A DNA stretch of 64,000 nt, taken from assembly GCF_900086985.1 (NCBI RefSeq), contig NZ_LT593974.1, positions 2,480,001-2,544,000 of the forward strand, in the 5' to 3' direction. This document shows, piece by piece, positions 51,158 through 59,104 of this stretch. Position 1 is the first letter of the stretch. Every line of letters starts with the position of its first letter. Position numbers and translations under genes: made by a program. The notes beneath the pieces were generated by a model, which did no database searches, had not been told where the DNA came from, and saw only the letters and a program-made list of their open reading frames with translations. The DNA comes from Halomonas sp. HL-93 (GTDB taxonomy: Bacteria > Pseudomonadota > Gammaproteobacteria > Pseudomonadales > Halomonadaceae).

Positions 51158-52594
51158 CTATAGCAACTGGCGAATATCCTTGGCTTCCCAGTGCGGAAAA
51201 TGCTTACGTACCAGGGCGTTAAGGTCACGCTCAAACGCCGCCCAGTCTGTTTTCCCAGAACCGCCATCTGACGCATTGGCCACGCCACGGATCATCCCGG
51301 CGCCGACGGTGACGTTGGTCAGCCGATCAACAATAATAAAACTGCCGGTGCCAGGACTGCTGCGATAATCATCCACCGGAATCGCCGCCGTCAGCTCGAC
51401 TTCGCAGCGCGCAATCGCATTCAGGCTCAGCGAGTCAGCGGCGTGCTTTTCAAGCGTATTTACATCTATCTGATAATCAATCGCGCTGACCTGCCCTGAG
51501 AGGTCCCGCGTAGCGAGCTTAAAGTCATATAGCTTGCCCGGCGCCAGCGCGTCCTCATGCATCCACACGATGTCTGCTGTAAAGGCGTTGGACAAAGGCA
51601 GCTCTTCCTTGGCGCTGACCAGCCAGTCCCCACGCGAGATGTCGATCTCATCCTCAAGCGTGACGGTAATCGCCTGGCCGGGGTACGCCGCACTTAAATC
51701 GCCGTCGAAGGTAACAATCCGTGCAACCCGCGAGGTTTTACCCGACGGCAACACTTTTACGTCCTGCCCAGGGCGCAACACGCCGGCTGCCAAGGTGCCG
51801 CAATAGCCACGAAAGTCCAGATTCGGCCGGTTCACATACTGTATCGGCAAGCGCAGATCATTGAGGTTCTGGTCATAGGTCACCTCGACACTTTCCAGCA
51901 GCTCAATCAGCGTTTTGCCTTCGTAACCCGCGGTGAAATACCAAGGCGTCTGCTCGCTGGGATTGACAACGTTATCGCCCTTTAACGCCGACATCGGCAC
52001 AAAGCGAATATCTGGAGCGTTCAGATTGGTCGCAAAGGCACGGTACTCCTCGACAATTTCGTTAAAGCGCTGCTCGGAGAAGTCGACCAGGTCCATCTTA
52101 TTGACCGCAATGACCAAGTGCTGGATACCCAGCAAATCGGCAATAAAGCTGTGACGGCGGGTTTGCGTCTGCACGCCATAGCGCGCATCAATCAAAATCA
52201 CCGCCAAGCTTGCAGTAGACGCTCCGGTGGCCATGTTGCGGGTGTACTGCTCGTGCCCTGGCGTATCGGCAATAATGAACTTGCGCTTGTCGGTGGAGAA
52301 AAACCGGTAGGCAACATCAATGGTAATGCCCTGTTCGCGCTCCGACTGCAGGCCATCGACCAGCAGCGCAAGATCGACGGTATCGCCGGTCGTGCCGCTG
52401 GTTTTGGAGGCCTGGGTAATCGCCGCCAGCTGATCCTCAAAGATCATTTTGGAGTCATGAAGCATCCGGCCAATCAGCGTGGACTTGCCGTCGTCGACGC
52501 TGCCGCAGGTAATAAAGCGCAGCAGGTCCTTGTTTTCGTGTTCGTGAAGGTATTGCTCGATGTTATCGGCAATTAAATTGGATTGGTGAGCCAT
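51158..52594 (-). CDS. cysN: sulfate adenylyltransferase subunit 1 (GTPase)
   Basis: CysN is the GTPase subunit that drives APS formation by CysD. The 478-residue protein has an EF-Tu-like G domain ([33 protein letters not shown]) and two beta-barrel domains. It has no CysC (APS kinase) extension, so APS kinase or direct APS reduction must be encoded elsewhere. It overlaps the cysD stop by one base. Confidence 0.96.
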   Translation of the reverse strand: MAHQSNLIADNIEQYLHEHENKDLLRFITCGSVDDGKSTLIGRMLHDSKMIFEDQLAAITQASKTSGTTGDTVDLALLVDGLQSEREQGITIDVAYRFFSTDKRKFIIADTPGHEQYTRNMATGASTASLAVILIDARYGVQTQTRRHSFIADLLGIQHLVIAVNKMDLVDFSEQRFNEIVEEYRAFATNLNAPDIRFVPMSALKGDNVVNPSEQTPWYFTAGYEGKTLIELLESVEVTYDQNLNDLRLPIQYVNRPNLDFRGYCGTLAAGVLRPGQDVKVLPSGKTSRVARIVTFDGDLSAAYPGQAITVTLEDEIDISRGDWLVSAKEELPLSNAFTADIVWMHEDALAPGKLYDFKLATRDLSGQVSAIDYQIDVNTLEKHAADSLSLNAIARCEVELTAAIPVDDYRSSPGTGSFIIVDRLTNVTVGAGMIRGVANASDGGSGKTDWAAFERDLNALVRKHFPHWEAKDIRQLL

Positions 52595-53556
52595 TAGAAG
52601 TACCCCTCACGCTTTTTCTTTTCCATCGAGCCGGCTTGGTCGTGGTCGATGGCGCGGCCGCTGCGTTCGCTGGTTTTGGTCAGCAGCATTTCCTGGATGA
52701 CCTCGGGCAAGGTGGCGGCTTTGGATTCCACCGCGCCGGTAAGCGGGTAGCAGCCTAAGGTTCTGAAGCGCACCCACTTCTCTTCCGGTACTTCGCCCGG
52801 CTCCAGCGGCAGGCGGTCGTCGTCGACCATGATCTGCATGCCGTCACGCTCGACCACGGGGCGCGGGGCTGACAGGTACAAGGGCACAATGGGGATCGAT
52901 TCCAGGTAGATGTACTGCCAGATATCCAGCTCGGTCCAGTTGGAGAGCGGGAACACGCGGATCGATTCGCCCTTGTTGACCTTGGCGTTGTAGATATTCC
53001 ACAGCTCCGGGCGCTGTTTTTTCGGGTCCCAGCGGTGGTATTTATCGCGGAAGGAGTAGACACGCTCCTTGGCACGGGAGGCTTCTTCATCGCGCCGGGC
53101 ACCGCCGAACGCCGCATCAAAGCCGTGCTTGTCCAGCGCTTGCTTGAGCGCCTGGGTTTTCATGATGTCGGTGTACTTGGCGCTGCCGTGGTCGAACGGA
53201 TTGATGTTCGCCGTACGACCTTCTTCGTTGGTGTGAACGATAAGCTCCATGCCCGCATCGGCTGCCATGCGGTTGCGGAACTCGATCATCTCGCGGAATT
53301 TCCAGGTCGTATCGATGTGCATCAGCGGGAACGGCGGCGTACCGGGATAAAACGCCTTGCGCGCCAGATGCAGCATGACCGAAGAATCTTTACCGATGGA
53401 GTACATCATCACCGGGTTGGAAAACTCGGCGGCGACTTCGCGGATGATGTGGATCGATTCTGCTTCAAGCTCTTTTAAGTGCGTCATGCGCGCAGCGCTT
53501 GGCGCGCCTGGCATCTCAGTCCGCGATGCGGCTGAGAGAGTGGAAAACTGGGACAT
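52594..53556 (-). CDS. cysD: sulfate adenylyltransferase subunit 2
   Basis: CysD uses ATP and sulfate to form APS, in complex with CysN. The 320-residue protein has the PP-loop [18 protein letters not shown], then [17 protein letters not shown] and [23 protein letters not shown] 53556 with GAGGTAG upstream is preferred to the TTG two codons before. The acidic-basic C-terminus [10 protein letters not shown] is conserved. The cysDN operon is separate from cpdA by a 153-base gap. Confidence 0.96.
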   Translation of the reverse strand: MSQFSTLSAASRTEMPGAPSAARMTHLKELEAESIHIIREVAAEFSNPVMMYSIGKDSSVMLHLARKAFYPGTPPFPLMHIDTTWKFREMIEFRNRMAADAGMELIVHTNEEGRTANINPFDHGSAKYTDIMKTQALKQALDKHGFDAAFGGARRDEEASRAKERVYSFRDKYHRWDPKKQRPELWNIYNAKVNKGESIRVFPLSNWTELDIWQYIYLESIPIVPLYLSAPRPVVERDGMQIMVDDDRLPLEPGEVPEEKWVRFRTLGCYPLTGAVESKAATLPEVIQEMLLTKTSERSGRAIDHDQAGSMEKKKREGYF

Positions 53557-53697
53557 GGCCAACTACCTCACAAAAACAAACCCTGTGGCACTGCGTAAAA
53601 ACGCTGAGCGCTAGAATGTGGGTAGGGTAACGTCTCGGCAATAATAACCCAAAAGAATTAATAACTATCTTTTTATGCCTTTCCCGCCTAACAGGTC

Positions 53698-53717
53698 AAA
53701 AAGCCGCCATAGCGGCT
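53698..53717 (-). terminator. terminator overlapping the cpdA stop codon
   Basis: On the minus strand AGCCGC-TATG-GCGGCT is followed by TTTT. The stem begins within the TAG stop of cpdA, so the transcript ends directly after the coding region. Confidence 0.75.
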
Positions 53718-54450
53718 ATACCGTGACGCGCTCAATCCAGGTATCCCACTGTTGATCCTTGAGATCAACGATGCGATAACCTGGGCGCGAAGCCTCATCA
53801 ATCATGAAATGTTTGGCACCGGGCATGAATTGATCAGAAATCGCCGGGCAGCCATAAACCGCAACATCATGTTCACCCACCCTGTGATGCTGCGCATAGG
53901 CTTGGTGAGCATGGCCAAAAAGGATGACCTTGACCTGGGGATGCGCGCTGAGGATGTCCCAGAACGCATCACGGTCTTGTAAACCGATGGCATCCATCCA
54001 GGCGGCGCCGACATCAACTGGGGGATGATGCATTACTATTAAGGTAGGTCTTTCATCCCCCTTCAGCTTTGCGGATAGCGAGGCTAGCGCCTCTTGGCCC
54101 AACTCACCGTACGGCCCGCCCTCTACCTGGGTGTGGAGCAGCAGCATGCGCCAAGGCGGCAACGCCACTTCATCATGCAGCGGATGCGTTTCTAGCATAA
54201 GCGCAGGCTGGTCGTGATTGCCTGCCAGCCACACCCAAGGGCATGACAGTTGCGACATCGCTTCATAAGCCAGCGTATAAGATGCTGCCGTTTCGTCCTG
54301 GCTAATATCACCGCTGAACACCACCAGATCGGGCTGTTCCGTGATGACCGCTTGCAGCACGCGCTGTAAGTGTCGCCATGGAACACCGGCTCGGGAACGC
54401 GTTTGTTTATCCGCGTAAAGGTGAGCGTCGGTGATTTGTATCAGCCGCAT
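53716..54450 (-). CDS. cpdA: 3',5'-cyclic AMP phosphodiesterase CpdA (metallophosphoesterase)
   Basis: The 244-residue protein has the metallophosphoesterase signature: ITDAHLYAD, VVFSGDISQDE, LAGNHDQP, MHHPPVDVGA and LFGHAHQAY. Length and N-terminus fit CpdA/Icc, which hydrolyses cAMP. It is the last gene of nudF-DUF1249-cpdA, the same order as in E. coli (nudF-yqiB-cpdA) and Pseudomonas. A terminator overlaps its stop. Confidence 0.92.
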   Translation of the reverse strand: MRLIQITDAHLYADKQTRSRAGVPWRHLQRVLQAVITEQPDLVVFSGDISQDETAASYTLAYEAMSQLSCPWVWLAGNHDQPALMLETHPLHDEVALPPWRMLLLHTQVEGGPYGELGQEALASLSAKLKGDERPTLIVMHHPPVDVGAAWMDAIGLQDRDAFWDILSAHPQVKVILFGHAHQAYAQHHRVGEHDVAVYGCPAISDQFMPGAKHFMIDEASRPGYRIVDLKDQQWDTWIERVTV

Positions 54451-54896
54451 CAGGGTAGCTCCGGCACATCAACGGTATGCCCATGGGCTAATGCATGGGC
54501 CAGCCATTCGCCGAGAAAGCGATTCAATTGAAGCTTTTCATCAGGCTGATGCATCCGGGCATTGGGGTAGCGGTAGCGCCCTTTGAAATGGCGCTCGCGT
54601 TGAAAGTCGGTGACTTCCGCCATGCGCACATCATGGTAAAGATGGACACGCATTCGCGGGCCTTCCCACAAGGTGTCCATCGGACTGCTCTGCGTCACTT
54701 CCACCATGGTGGTGTAGGGAGCGTGCTGCAAAATCGTCAGGTGTAAATCGCCGAAGTACTGGTCATCGCCGCGCAAGGCAATGTCGCGACGCTGGCCGCT
54801 TTCAAGCTCACCTACCAGGCGAACCAAACGCAAGTAGTTGGCGCTGCATTCGGCTTGTAGCGTCTTCAAATCGGTGACATAAGCCATTTTCGCCAT
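54450..54896 (-). CDS. DUF1249 (YqiB-like) protein
   Basis: The 148-residue protein belongs to DUF1249, with YLRLVRLVGELE near the N-terminus and VHLYHDVRMAEVTDFQR in the middle. Its function is not known. ATG 54896 has AGGAG five bases upstream. It starts just after nudF and overlaps cpdA by one base, as its E. coli relative yqiB does with its neighbours. Confidence 0.88.
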   Translation of the reverse strand: MAKMAYVTDLKTLQAECSANYLRLVRLVGELESGQRRDIALRGDDQYFGDLHLTILQHAPYTTMVEVTQSSPMDTLWEGPRMRVHLYHDVRMAEVTDFQRERHFKGRYRYPNARMHQPDEKLQLNRFLGEWLAHALAHGHTVDVPELP

Positions 54897-54898
54897 GA

Positions 54899-55570
54899 TC
54901 ACTCCTTGTCAGTTTCGCCCTGCGGGGGGATTGGCTGGAAGGCGGCGCGTAGTGAAGCGCGCTGGCCTGCTAACCAATGCATTCCAATCAAGCACATGGC
55001 GTTGTCGAGTCTTCCCGTACCCAGGAGTTCCCAAGCGGTGGGAAAAGACACGACATGAACACGAATATCTTCGTGCTCTTCATCAAGGCCATGAATCCCG
55101 CCTAGCCCCTGCGTATTAACTAAGCCGCAAAACAACGTCACGCGTTCATTGCAGGCCCCTGGACTGGGGTAGTAAGTGTGTAATTTGGTGAGCTTTTCCA
55201 CACGACAACCCGCCTCCTCAATGGCCTCGCGGCGAGCAACGTCTTCAAGTGACTCGTCCTGCTCCACAAGGCCCGCCACGAGTTCTAGCTTCCACGGGGT
55301 GTGCGGGTCATCGACGGCGCCTGCGCGAAACTGCTCTACCAGCACTAGGGCATCGTGCTCGGGGTCGTAAAGCAGCACGCCCACGGCATCAAAGCGATGA
55401 TGGACTTCACGACGCATGACACCGCTCCACCCCCCTTCAAATAAGCGATGGCGAAGCTCAAGTGCTTCTAAACGAAAAAAACCTTGGTGCAAGGTTTCAC
55501 GTTTGAGCAGTTCAACATCTTGGCGGCCTAGCGGCGTGTCGAGTAAAAGCGTGCTGGCGCTGGATGCCAT
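54899..55570 (-). CDS. nudF: ADP-ribose pyrophosphatase NudF
   Basis: NudF cleaves ADP-ribose to AMP and ribose-5-phosphate. The Nudix box starts at GLVEQDESLEDVARREAIEE and ends AGC, matching Gx5Ex7REUxEEx(A/G). The 223-residue protein and the RAG-rich segment LVEQFRAGAVDDPHTPWKLE are typical of NudF/AdpP. It is first in the nudF-DUF1249-cpdA operon. Confidence 0.92.
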   Translation of the reverse strand: MASSASTLLLDTPLGRQDVELLKRETLHQGFFRLEALELRHRLFEGGWSGVMRREVHHRFDAVGVLLYDPEHDALVLVEQFRAGAVDDPHTPWKLELVAGLVEQDESLEDVARREAIEEAGCRVEKLTKLHTYYPSPGACNERVTLFCGLVNTQGLGGIHGLDEEHEDIRVHVVSFPTAWELLGTGRLDNAMCLIGMHWLAGQRASLRAAFQPIPPQGETDKE

Positions 55571-55644
55571 TGGGCGCTCCCAGTGATAACAATCGTCCTA
55601 TTATCAATGCTTGTCACTGGGAATGCCAATTTGGCGAAATTACG

Positions 55645-56289
55645 CTACAACTCGCCGAGCATCGCCTCGGCCTCACGGCGCAACGCTTCATCGGATTGCT
55701 GGCGATCTTCTCGGGCGCTGCCGTCCACAGCGCGCTGGGCATGTTCTCGGGCCGCCTGAGTATTGCCTTCTTCCTGCAAAAAAGCCGCGTAGTAATAGTT
55801 TACGTCGATTCCATCAGGGCGAATCTCCAGCGCGCGCTGGAACATGTCGTCCGCCGTGTCACTATCGCCAAAACCGATCAAGCCCCCGGGCACACGGTCG
55901 TATAGCGCGCCTAATGTCACATAGGCCGAACCGTTATTGCCTTGTGGGTCGATCTCTACGGCACGTTCAAGCGTATCACGGGCGTCCTTGGCAACGCCCA
56001 ATGCTCCGAGGCCACCGCGCTCACGGGCATAAGCCGCCAATATGACACCTTTCCAAACCAAAACTTCGGCTTCGTCACGGTGTTGCTCGGCAAGCTGGTT
56101 GACTTCATCTACTAAGCCGTTCAGCGCTTCCTCGCGCTCGCTTTCAGGCATCTCGGTCACCGTGTGCTCCCAGCGATTTTTAAGCGAGTAAAGATCGCTT
56201 TCATAGGCCACAGCGTTAAACGATGCGAGCGCCAATGAACCACTGAGTGCGGTCAATGCGAAATAGCGAATCAGGTTTGAGTGCGCCAT
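55645..56289 (-). CDS. exported TPR-repeat protein
   Basis: The 214-residue protein has a signal peptide of about 28 residues (ending NAVA) and helical repeats. TPR-like units are seen at ARDTLERAVEIDPQGNNGSA, and at DDMFQRALEIRPDGIDVNYY, followed by AAFLQEEGNTQAAREHAQRA. It is probably periplasmic and scaffolds other proteins. I know no specific function. It has its own short promoter region upstream and 75 bases to nudF downstream. Confidence 0.8.
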   Translation of the reverse strand: MAHSNLIRYFALTALSGSLALASFNAVAYESDLYSLKNRWEHTVTEMPESEREEALNGLVDEVNQLAEQHRDEAEVLVWKGVILAAYARERGGLGALGVAKDARDTLERAVEIDPQGNNGSAYVTLGALYDRVPGGLIGFGDSDTADDMFQRALEIRPDGIDVNYYYAAFLQEEGNTQAAREHAQRAVDGSAREDRQQSDEALRREAEAMLGEL

Positions 56290-56463
56290 TATCTACTCCT
56301 TGGATTGTTGTTATCCGATAAATGCATGTGGGAAAGTAAGCCACCCAGACAATGTAACGAACGTTTGAATGAATCGCCAGTCGCAAATCATTTACACGAC
56401 TTTTGGCCCAGCTATGGCAAATCACGTTAAAGTAGGTGTCGCCTCACCAAAAGGGAGTTGGCA

Positions 56464-57000
56464 ATGAAAGGCCGCAATATGACCCGCTGGCGCGATCCGG
56501 CAAAAGACCCGCGCCAGGAACCCAAAAGCAACCTGATTACCGCTGAGGGCGCAGCACGTCTGCGGGGTATTCTAGATCACCTCTCGCGGGTAAAACGCCC
56601 GCAAATTTCGGCGAAAGTGGGCGAAGCGGCGGCCCAGGGTGACCGCAGTGAAAACGCGGATTACACCTACAATAAAAAGGAACTCAATCGCGTTATTGCC
56701 CGTATCAGTTACCTCACCAAACGCTTGGATGAACTCCAAGTGGTTGACCGTTTACCTGCCAACACCGATAAAATATTTTTCGGTGCCTTTGTCAGCCTGG
56801 AAGATGAAGACGGCGAAGTACTGTATATCCGCATTGTTGGCCACGATGAAACCGATACGCAAAAACGCTGGATCAGCATCGATGCACCCATGGCGAAAGC
56901 CCTGCTGGGCAAGGAAGTGGGCGATGATATAACGGTGCTCACGCCCAATGGCGAGACGTTCTACACCGTAACAACCATTGAGTACGCCCCTAAACGGTAA
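56464..57000 (+). CDS. greB: transcription elongation factor GreB
   Basis: GreB stimulates cleavage of backtracked RNA by RNA polymerase. The 178-residue protein has an N-terminal coiled coil with the catalytic acidic tip GDRSENADYTYNKKELN and a C-terminal FKBP-like domain. The basic N-terminal stretch before it (MKGRNMTRWRDPAK) is a GreB rather than GreA trait. ATG 56464 has GGGAG upstream. It is convergent with rsmC, which begins at the next base. Confidence 0.93.
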   Translation: MKGRNMTRWRDPAKDPRQEPKSNLITAEGAARLRGILDHLSRVKRPQISAKVGEAAAQGDRSENADYTYNKKELNRVIARISYLTKRLDELQVVDRLPANTDKIFFGAFVSLEDEDGEVLYIRIVGHDETDTQKRWISIDAPMAKALLGKEVGDDITVLTPNGETFYTVTTIEYAPKR

Positions 57001-57996
57001 TTAACGCCGCTGCGCGCGATACACTCTGAAGCGGCGATTATCCGCCAGGGTTTGAAATTGCTGAAAAGCGTTCTGGAGCAGATCGGGGTACGGTAAAAAG
57101 GCGTTGGCGACCATCAACAGCTGACCTCCCGAGGTCAAGTGGGCCGGTGCTTGGCTGATTAATCGCTGACTTGGCCCATAGCTGATATCACGCTCTTGAT
57201 GAAACGGCGGATTACTGACGATGATGTCAAAGGACTCGTCTTGTAAGGCGTTATAGACATCGCTTTGCAATACGCGGCCTTCCAGGCCGTTAATGCTCAG
57301 TGTGCGCTTGGTCGATTCAACCGCAAACGCGCTGACATCAACGGCGGTTACCTGATGCCCCTGTTGCGCAAGCCATGCGCTGATAATCCCGTCGCCGCAG
57401 CCCATATCCAGCACGCGCTGCGGCGGTCGGGGAAGCTCGTTTTCTAAGCCCTCCAGCAGCAGTTGGGTACCCTCATCTACCTTGCCGTGCCCAAACACGC
57501 CGGGGTGGCTCACCAACGTGACGCCTAGCGCATCGAAGCGCTTCCACACATCTTCCGAGGCGGCAGCCTTTACCGTGCGGGTCGCAAACAACGAACAGCG
57601 TCGGGCATTATCCAGCTTGTCGCAGCACATCTCGCGTTCGGCGAGCACCTTGGGCACTCGCTTGATGCCGCCATTATGCTCACCGACAATGTCTACCGGC
57701 GTATCGGCGGGTAACACTTCGCATAACCACTGCAGCCACCAAATACCCAACTGATGGGCTTTAGGCCAGAACAGCACCACGTCGCCTGTCAAATGCGCGC
57801 CGCTCTCATCCGCAAAGGGGGTAAATGCCAGCTTATCGCGAGCGCGCCAAGCGTTGAGCACGGCTAAATCACCACTGATCACGCCATATGACTGCTCAAT
57901 CAGCCAAGGATCTAGCGGCGGGCCCACCACCCAAAGCGGCGCATGACGCGCTGGCTGTCGTTCTAATAGTTGGCAGGCGGGTGATTGAGCACTCAT
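57001..57996 (-). CDS. rsmC: 16S rRNA (guanine1207-N2)-methyltransferase RsmC
   Basis: RsmC methylates G1207 of 16S rRNA. The 331-residue protein has a degenerate N-terminal and a functional C-terminal methyltransferase domain: VLDMGCGDGIISAWLAQQG binds SAM and DIIVSNPPFHQ is the NPPF catalytic motif. ATG 57996 overlaps the cmoM stop by four bases (ATGA), which supports it over the longer frame starting at 58068. Confidence 0.94.
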   Translation of the reverse strand: MSAQSPACQLLERQPARHAPLWVVGPPLDPWLIEQSYGVISGDLAVLNAWRARDKLAFTPFADESGAHLTGDVVLFWPKAHQLGIWWLQWLCEVLPADTPVDIVGEHNGGIKRVPKVLAEREMCCDKLDNARRCSLFATRTVKAAASEDVWKRFDALGVTLVSHPGVFGHGKVDEGTQLLLEGLENELPRPPQRVLDMGCGDGIISAWLAQQGHQVTAVDVSAFAVESTKRTLSINGLEGRVLQSDVYNALQDESFDIIVSNPPFHQERDISYGPSQRLISQAPAHLTSGGQLLMVANAFLPYPDLLQNAFQQFQTLADNRRFRVYRAQRR

Positions 57997-58802
57997 GCGA
58001 CAGACTCCGGTTTGCTGAGGGTATAAAGCAGGTAGCGACCCAGCCGCCAATGGGGGTCGTATTGGCAATACTGCTTTTCGAGCGCCAGCAGTTTGTCACG
58101 CTCGGCGTCACTGGTCGGCGGGTGTTGAAGATAATCCTGGAAGATACGAATCCCGGCTACGGACTCGATAGTCAGATGGTGACCCGCGCTCCACTGCACT
58201 ACCTGGTCGTGGGTCACCGGCGAGATTGGCGTCAGGCGCTGGCGCTTGCCCTGCCCCTCCAACCGGTCGCTCAGCGCCTTGTCCACGTTGCCCTTCAGCG
58301 CGTTGGAAAAACGCAGCGCATCGCGATTGAAGACCATCAGGCTCAACTGCCCGCCCGGCGCCAAAAGCGCCGCCAATGACGCCAGCGCCGCGCGCGGATC
58401 ACCCAGCCATTCCAGCACGGCATGGCAGGTGATCAGCGGCCAGGGGCCGGGGTGCTCATCGGCCAATTGCTGCAACGGCGTCTGCCCATAGGTGATCGCC
58501 TGCGAGGAAAGTTCGTCGCATGCCGCATGCCACTGCCGGGCATAGGCCAGCATGTCGGCGGATGGCTCGGTCATTGTGACGGCGTGCCCTCGCTTGGCAA
58601 ACCACGCGGCCTGCTGGCCGAGCCCGCCGCCAACGTCGAGTACCGACTGCTGGTTCAGCTCCAGCATTTGCGGCAATAAATGGTCGAGCATGGCCAGGCG
58701 CAGCTCACCCCGCGGCGCCTGGTAGAGCGAGCGGGAAAACTTGTCCACCAGGCCATCGAAGTACCGATCCCCCGCTTCGCTTAATTCTTCAATTCGCTGC
58801 AT
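57993..58802 (-). CDS. cmoM: tRNA 5-carboxymethoxyuridine methyltransferase CmoM
   Basis: CmoM (SmtA) methylates 5-carboxymethoxyuridine 34 to its methyl ester in certain tRNAs. The match to E. coli CmoM is clear along the length: DKFSRSLYQAPRGELR, SVLDVGGGLGQQAAWFAKRG, CHAVLEWLGDPR, GIRIFQDYL and LEKQYCQYDPHWRLGRY. ATG 58802 gives 269 residues; a TTG at 58826 is an alternative. With cmoA and cmoB it provides three steps of the cmo5U34/mcmo5U34 pathway within 17 kb. Confidence 0.9.
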   Translation of the reverse strand: MQRIEELSEAGDRYFDGLVDKFSRSLYQAPRGELRLAMLDHLLPQMLELNQQSVLDVGGGLGQQAAWFAKRGHAVTMTEPSADMLAYARQWHAACDELSSQAITYGQTPLQQLADEHPGPWPLITCHAVLEWLGDPRAALASLAALLAPGGQLSLMVFNRDALRFSNALKGNVDKALSDRLEGQGKRQRLTPISPVTHDQVVQWSAGHHLTIESVAGIRIFQDYLQHPPTSDAERDKLLALEKQYCQYDPHWRLGRYLLYTLSKPESVA

Positions 58803-59104
58803 GCCTGAAGCCAGTTGTGGTTTCAAAGTCGGCTAGTTTACCTTGCTTGGACGGTGCTTTCTGCCAAAACTAACATCCTGATGTGGGCAAACCTTTCATC
58901 TAGGACCTAAGTATATTTTTCTCCCTGCATGGAAAACTTGGCGTTTGAGGATGGCAGCACTTTGAGCTCGCAGAGGAACGATGTCTCAAGCGGCAACTAT
59001 AAATTTCATGAATTACACCTACGTGTTGCTCTGCATCAATGCTTTAAAGCCCGCAACGTGTTTACTATCTGGCATCCTCTCACCTCGCTCATGTCGGAGA
59101 AACA
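58803..59104 (+). other. 302-base gap before the P-type ATPase gene
   Basis: The stretch contains the divergent start regions of cmoM and the ATPase gene. A TATATT sits near 58913, but no convincing -35 hexamer is paired with it. I see no complete FNR-type site here. A short forward frame (58929-59156) runs into the ATPase gene and has no family resemblance. Confidence 0.4.
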